From: Stromatinia cepivora
Taxonomy: Eukaryota; Ascomycota; Leotiomycetes; Helotiales; Sclerotiniaceae
Assembly (NCBI GenBank): GCA_014898415.1
Contig: RCTD01000001.1
Span: 1-64,000 of the forward strand
Direction: 5' to 3'
Length of the DNA stretch: 64,000 nucleotides
Position numbers and translations under genes: made by a program. Below, piece by piece: positions 58,680-64,000 of the stretch. The stretch's first letter is position 1. Every line of letters starts with the position of its first letter. The notes under the pieces are model-generated. The model worked only from the letters and a program-made list of their open reading frames with translations. It did no database searches and had not been told where the DNA came from.

Positions 58680-61600
58680 ATGGCATCCACGGAAACACGA
58701 GAACTAGAACTCGTAGGCAAAGTCGAAATGCGCATTGCGCTGGCTAAAGATGATAAACTCGAATCGATGCTAAAAATGTACTTGCCGCCGCTGCTGCTGA
58801 AACTTGCTAGTGAGCATTTGAGTGTTAGGAATAAGGTGTGTGCTCGTGGCTTTTTTATGTGTCTGGTTTTTGTTTTATTTGGGATGGTGGACTGGGTGGG
58901 AGGAAAGGGGAAGAAGGGTGGGTGAATGGTGGGGAATGGAGGTGGAGGAGAGAAGAACGGAGGGGTTTTATGTGGTTGTTGTTGTTGTTGTTGTTGTTGT
59001 TGGACTTAATATAGAGTTCAAATAGTCTGTTTCATGGTAGTGGTTTGGCTGGGTGTGGGAGGAGGGCGAAAGGCTTTCATTTCAATATCCCTCTATCTCA
59101 TGTCCAGATAGTCTGCCTCCATGGTAATGACCTGGATAGGTAGGGGAGAATGATCGTTAGAATGGGTGAATGAGGGAGGAGGGGAAGGTTTTCATGTCAA
59201 ATTTCCTATTTTTTTTTTTTTTTCCTCATGCCCAAATATTCCGCCTCCACGGCAGTGGCTCCCGGAGGGCCAGCGGAGCGTCATTCATTTTACTGGTTTT
59301 TTATAGAGATAAATTCTCTATGACTGACACATTGCGAGTGGGGAACTTATTATTGAGAATATCCGCTGATTTGCTCGTCATAGGTTATATCAACATGTCA
59401 ACATATCAAAATTCGCCTTGCTGGCAACAAGTTAGTGGTTCCTGCTCAATTATTTTGATCATTCACTAATCACTCTCTTAGGGATATTGTCTTGCCCGTG
59501 GCAGCTCTCTTAAAGCAATATAAAGAACATCCAGAGTCACCAATGTTACGGCATTTTGATCTTATGTTCATTCAACAAAGCGTGGGCAAATTGTCTTCCA
59601 AGGTGCGTGCCAATACATGACATTTTTGCGAACTGACCGATCTAATTCTTATCCAGGAACAAATGGACTTGATACCTACATTAATACATGGGTTGGCTCA
59701 AGATTCTGAGAAGCCAACTTGTGCTACCATATTTAATCTCTTTCTTCGTCTGTTACCGCAACTGAAAGTACCTTCTCGTGGTAGTAAAGAAGATACAGAA
59801 TTGAGGCACCAGCTAGGTCTTGATGAACACCAAGAAGACTCTAAATTTATAGCATCATGGTTTGGAAAGCTTGTACTATTGTCAATTGTACGAGCAGCGC
59901 CATCTGGAGTGACGTGTCCAGGACTTACGGTTGAGGAGTACGAATTTTTGACGCTCAATGGAAAACAAGAAGCATGGGATCCAAGCTCAGATGAAGGTTT
60001 GAACCTTACACAAACAAAAATCACAGTTCTAAATTTCCTCGCCTCTGGTGCTTTCACAGATGAAGAACGATTCTTACCTGCGTTGTTTGCATCTGCCGAC
60101 ACCAACTCTCGGATTTCGAGTATTGGTGACGACCTAGTGAAGCGTTCAAGCGTTTCATTGGAAGATATTGAAATGATACGCAATTTGCTAGGCATCTATT
60201 TCACTCTCAGACCGGCATTGAAGACGAGGGTGCTTGTACTCTTAACAAAATCCGCTATTTCAACTACTTTTCCTATTGATATTGTCAAAATTGTGCAAGA
60301 TGGGATTCAACCTGATGACAACACAAATCTTCCTGCGCCAGGTTTAGAGACTATTAAATTTCGGAATGCATTGTTTAACTACATGAATTGGGTGTCTCGC
60401 ATGGGATCAGTTCATGATCTCAGTCAAGTTGCACCGCAGCTTGTTGGATTTTTGAGAACTTATATAGAAGATCAAGGCTGGCCGGTACCTCATGAGAGAT
60501 CCTCTGATGCCGCTTCATTACGCGCTTTAGCTTATGAAACCCTCGGTTCGCTTGCTAAGACTACACCTTCAATCGTCGTTGAGGAGAACCTTTCTCTGAT
60601 TCGTTGGCTATTTCGATCTCTCACAGAAGAAGGATCATCCGATGATATCTTTGTGAGCATAGAAGGAGCACTGGCGAGTTTGTTGAGTGCGTTCAAATCA
60701 CCTTTATCTTCAAATCTCCGAGATGAACTCAGATTGTTGCTTCTCAAGTACATGACACTCAAAGAAGAGGGCGAGATTGTCAGAAGTGCTCGTTTTGCAA
60801 CTGTTCGTTGGGCAAATCGATGTTTGGAGTATGGTGATATTGTGGCTCGTTGGATAGATATTCTCGCTCTAAGTGCACGCACAGATGAGCGCAGCGATGT
60901 TATAGAGGAAGGCGCAAAAGGTTTGGTGAGTTTGTTTCTATTCATATTACAATAGTCTGAACAGCCGCTCGACGATGAGATACTTTCCGTTATTAAACCC
61001 ATTTTATATACGGAACTTTTTGGTATTCTAAATCCACCATCCTGATTATCGAGCTATCCTCAAAGATTTACAGCTTTCGAAATATTGGAAGCTTTCTACT
61101 TGGACTACATCCGGATTATGTGCTTAGAAGTCAAACTAATTTCATCTAGGACCCATACTGGTATCGACTTGTTAATTCTACCAGTGCCTCGGTCGAATGT
61201 CCACTTCCTGAATGGAGTGAGATGATTAAAGTCTTTTTTGGCACCCAGGCCTTGGTTGAGAATTCCAATATCGCTAATGCCATGAAGACTGGTATGGAAG
61301 TTGACAGCGTGTCTGTCTTTGGGAATTTCTCCGGGACAAGGATAAATGCTTTCCCAGCAGCTATAAACTATAGTAGGAGAATATTATTGCTACGTGCTTT
61401 GGAGAAGACCGACACGCCTCTTGGAATCGATGCAGACTGGGAACGTCAATTAGACGTGCTTTTTCGCTCCGACAAAGGTTCAAGAAAAGCCATGAAAGAC
61501 CACATCATGACTGTCGATCAGGATGCATTACACACATATCTGTCGGCAGCTTTTGAGGGTATGCTACGCAATGATGGAAACGGATTAGGGGAATGCGGCA

Positions 61601-64000
61601 AATGTTTCGTAGAAATCGCTTCAATCGCGCCAAGCAATGTCATAGGTCGACTGGCAGACAGAGCTATTGAGCTTTTACCATCTATTAGATCTAACAATGT
61701 TGCGACTCGATTCCTAGCGGCTCAGGCTATTGGTATTCTTGCACCTCATCCAGATAGAGATGAAGGATCTCCCAAGAAGCTCATTGAGACACTCATGACC
61801 GACGTAGAGCCTTGGTCAACGGCTGTAGGTGCTGATGCTAATAAAGTACACGGATCGATTCTTGCACTTGGTTATGTGTTGAGTAGGGCATCCTATTACG
61901 GTCGTGGTAACTTTGTTCAAGGAGACATTGTTAGAGGAGTCCTCGCACAATTTCTTTCCATAATTGAAGGTGTCAGGGATGCGTCAACAAGAGAGGCCGT
62001 GCTGAACGCCATTGGTCAGACGAGTGCATCTGGAGTTTTGACAACTGATATTATAGAAAAGTCATCACTCAAGGTCGATGGGATTATTAAACTTCTGCTT
62101 GCTGAGGCCAAGAAGGGGAATGAAAAGGCAATGTCAACTCTAGGTCGACTTTCCATCATATTTGATGAACCCGCAACTTCTATAGAAGATGGTCCACTTC
62201 ATACTATCATTAACGGTCTTTATGACTTGTATGAGCTGAAGCAACCTGAAATTCACTTCACTATTGGTGAAGCTCTTAGTTGCGTCGGTGCTTGTTGGGA
62301 CTCAGATGTCTTACAGATCAGCCTGGACGTTGATGCTAAATATGATGGACGCCCCAAACGATCGCATACTTTCGAAAAGATCCTTGAAAAACTTCTACAG
62401 GACTGTAAGACCACAAAGCCATCGCTTAAAAAAGCATCTGGTATATGGCTCTTCTGCTTGATTCAATACAGTGGACATTTGGAGCAAATACAAGCCCGAC
62501 TACGAGAGTGTCAAGCTGCGTTTATGGGTTTGCTCTCAGCACGTGAAGAAATCGTACAAGAGACTGCTTCTCGAGGCTTGAGTCTTGTTTATGAACAAGG
62601 TGATAAGGAGCTTAGAGAGAGACTTGTCAAGGATCTTGTGGCAAGCTTTACAGGCACAAGCACTCAGATCAAAGTCCATGAAGAAACTGAACTGTTTGAA
62701 CCTGGTGCGCTTCCTACTGGGGAGGGTAAATCTATCACCTCCTACAAGGATATTGTAAGCCTCGCCAACGAGGTTGGCGATCAAAGTTTAGTCTACAAAT
62801 TCATGTCGCTCGCTACAAATGCGGCTACCTGGTCTACCAGAGCAGCATTCGGCCGGTAAGTAATCGTTCTTTAATGTCCCATTTCCCGAATGTCCCAATT
62901 ATTAGAACAGTGTTGACTGTTCGAATATCCAAACCTATCTCGAACAATTACTGACCCTCTAATTTCATAGATTTGGTTTAAGTAACATTCTCTCCGAGTC
63001 CGAAATCGATCCAAAACTTTACCCAAAATTGTACCGATATCGATTTGATCCGAACCCCAACGTCCAGCGATCCATGAACGATATCTGGAGTGCACTCGTG
63101 AAAGATTCAAATGCAACTGTCAATAAACATTTCGATGAGATTCTCACGGATTTATTAAAGAGCGTTCTAGGAAAGGAATGGCGAACAAGGGAGGCGAGCT
63201 GTGCTGCTATTGCTGATCTTGTTCAAGGTAGAGATTTTGAGAAGTATGAGAAATATCTAAATGATATTTGGCATGTGGCTTTTAAGGTTCTGGATGATAT
63301 TAAGGGGTCTGTGAGGAAGGCGGCGTTGTCGCTTAGGTATGTTGTGTGCTTTCGTTTATAATACGAGACTTCTAACGCTGTTCGGATGTTTTGTCTTTCA
63401 TATCTTCTCCATTTCCTCTCGCCCATTTTCTTTCATGGGCTCTGGCTCAAGGCCTTTGGTTCGAGCCGATGCTTTAACTCCTTGCTTTACTCCACAATCC
63501 TCCGACGTGCATTTACTGACTCATATGTTCTAGTATGGCTCTTACTGGCATACTTGTCCGACAAGTAGAGGCAGGTACATCTTCAAAGCATGCGCAAGCA
63601 ATGCTAAAAGATGTCTTACCATTCTTACTTTCAGATCAAGGTCTAGAAAGCTCCGCCGAAGAAGTCCGAACTTTCGCAACCATTACCGTTCTCAAACTTA
63701 TCAAGAGTGGCGGCAAAGCACTTCTTCCATTTGTACCCAATCTTGTCGAGCGGCTATTGGGTCTTTTGAGTACCATGGAAATGGAAGGTATTGACTACAT
63801 ATACCTACGTGCCGCCCATTACAATCTCACGGAAGAGAAAATTGACAGTGCCCGCACAAACGCTGTTACTCAATCTCCTCTCATGGAGGCTATAGAGCGT
63901 TGCCTTGACATAATTGACGAACCAACCATGAAAGAATTTGTTCCTCACCTCGAAAATGTTATTAAGACCACGGTCGGTATGCCATCCAAAGTTGGCTGCG
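58680..64000 (+). CDS. ECM29: Proteasome-associated HEAT-repeat protein Ecm29 (3' end outside window)
   Basis: Seven exons are visible: 58680-58835, 59384-59430, 59482-59602, 59657-60925, 61150-62855, 62971-63336 and 63534 to the edge, about 1,377 codons. The N-terminus ELVGKVEMRIALAKDDKLES, then MLKMYLPPLLLKLASEHLSVRNK, continues after splicing with VISTCQHIKIRLAGNKDIVLP and VAALLKQYKEHPESPMLRHFD, the typical Ecm29 start. The rest is alpha-helical HEAT repeats, with GRLADRAIELLPSIRSNNVA, AQAIGILAPHPDRDEGS, SILALGYVLSRASYYGRG and YPKLYRYRFDPNPNVQRSMND. Ecm29 is about 1,800-1,900 aa, so the last quarter lies beyond the window. It tethers the 19S regulator to the 20S core and acts in 26S quality control. 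Every join is GT-AG and keeps frame. Intron 1 is unusually long (548 bp) and made of repeats. Confidence 0.94.
58974..59002 (+). repeat. GTT trinucleotide microsatellite in ECM29 intron 1
   Basis: About nine GTT units. It lies within the 548-bp first intron. Confidence 0.9.
59027..59283 (+). repeat. Degenerate tandem repeats ending in hairpin element copy C, ECM29 intron 1
   Basis: Three successive units start with AATAGTCTGTTTCATGGTAG (59023), GATAGTCTGCCTCCATGGTA (about 59106) and ATATTCCGCCTCCACGGCAG (about 59237). Each unit but the last continues through a G-rich block (GGGAGGAGGGCGAAAGG / GGGAGGAGGGGAAGG) into TTTCATGTCAAAT-like and CTCATGCCC-like text. The last unit contains the intact 41-bp element. 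Confidence 0.8.
59243..59283 (+). repeat. 41-bp GC-rich hairpin element, copy C (in ECM29 intron 1)
   Basis: Begins GCCTCCACGGCAGTGG and ends GGGCCAGCGGAGCGTCA. It differs from copy B at only a few central positions and from copy A at a few more. It is in the sense orientation of the host gene. Confidence 0.85.

Overview
The window is nuclear DNA of a filamentous ascomycete. Genes carry short introns (mostly 50-150 bp) with GTRNGT donors, CTAAC/CTRAY-like branch points and YAG acceptors. The gene complement is eukaryotic, and several genes belong to families found only or mainly in Pezizomycotina (GMC oxidoreductase, GH76, Kre9-type GPI protein, bZIP-DUF3425, 2EXR, DUF2458, DUF7726). From general familiarity with these proteins I suspect a leotiomycete of the Botrytis/Sclerotinia group; this is recall and was not checked.

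Layout. 1-3469 (-): a long, low-complexity, uncharacterised fungal protein running off the left edge. 3.5-10.5 kb: gene-poor and A+T-rich with microsatellites. 10.5-19.1 kb: a duplicated-domain DUF7726-type gene with an apparent 1-nt frameshift, then three secreted or cell-surface genes (GMC oxidoreductase, Ser-rich GPI protein, GH76 mannanase). 20.8-24.2 kb (-): two transcription-factor genes, bZIP-DUF3425 and C2H2, whose reading frames are interrupted by in-frame stops. 26.8-28.0 kb (+): a 2EXR/F-box-like protein behind a promoter built of degenerate tandem repeats. 29.6-31.9 kb: a divergent pair, DUF2458 (-) and a COX14-type mitochondrial assembly protein (+). 33.2-34.0 kb (+): a secreted GH17 beta-1,3-glucanase. 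34.5-36.2 kb (-): an Arg/Asp-rich minisatellite-coded protein. 39.9-41.2 kb (-): mitochondrial cytochrome c peroxidase. 44.3-44.9 kb (+): ribosomal protein eL36. 45.4-48.6 kb: a divergent pair, TUG/UBX protein (-) and 20S proteasome subunit beta-3 (+). 49.2-52.4 kb (-): SERCA-type Ca2+-ATPase. 55.6-56.9 kb (+): 14-3-3 protein. 58.7 kb to the right edge (+): the proteasome factor Ecm29, 3'-truncated by the window.

How the genes relate. The right half is housekeeping, and three of its genes act in ubiquitin-proteasome biology (UBX adaptor, beta-3, Ecm29). The left and middle parts hold accessory genes for cell wall and secretion and variable regulators. No biosynthetic cluster, CRISPR-like array, complete transposon or tRNA was recognised. 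The signals most worth a second look are the nonsense codons in the two adjacent regulator genes (all explicable as CpA to TpA changes), the frameshift in the DUF7726 gene, a 41-bp GC-rich hairpin element found in three places (two of them introns), a diverged duplicated segment with a near-perfect palindrome upstream of eL36, and the tandem-repeat promoter at 26.1-26.6 kb. I did not find clear evidence of a wholly new biological system.
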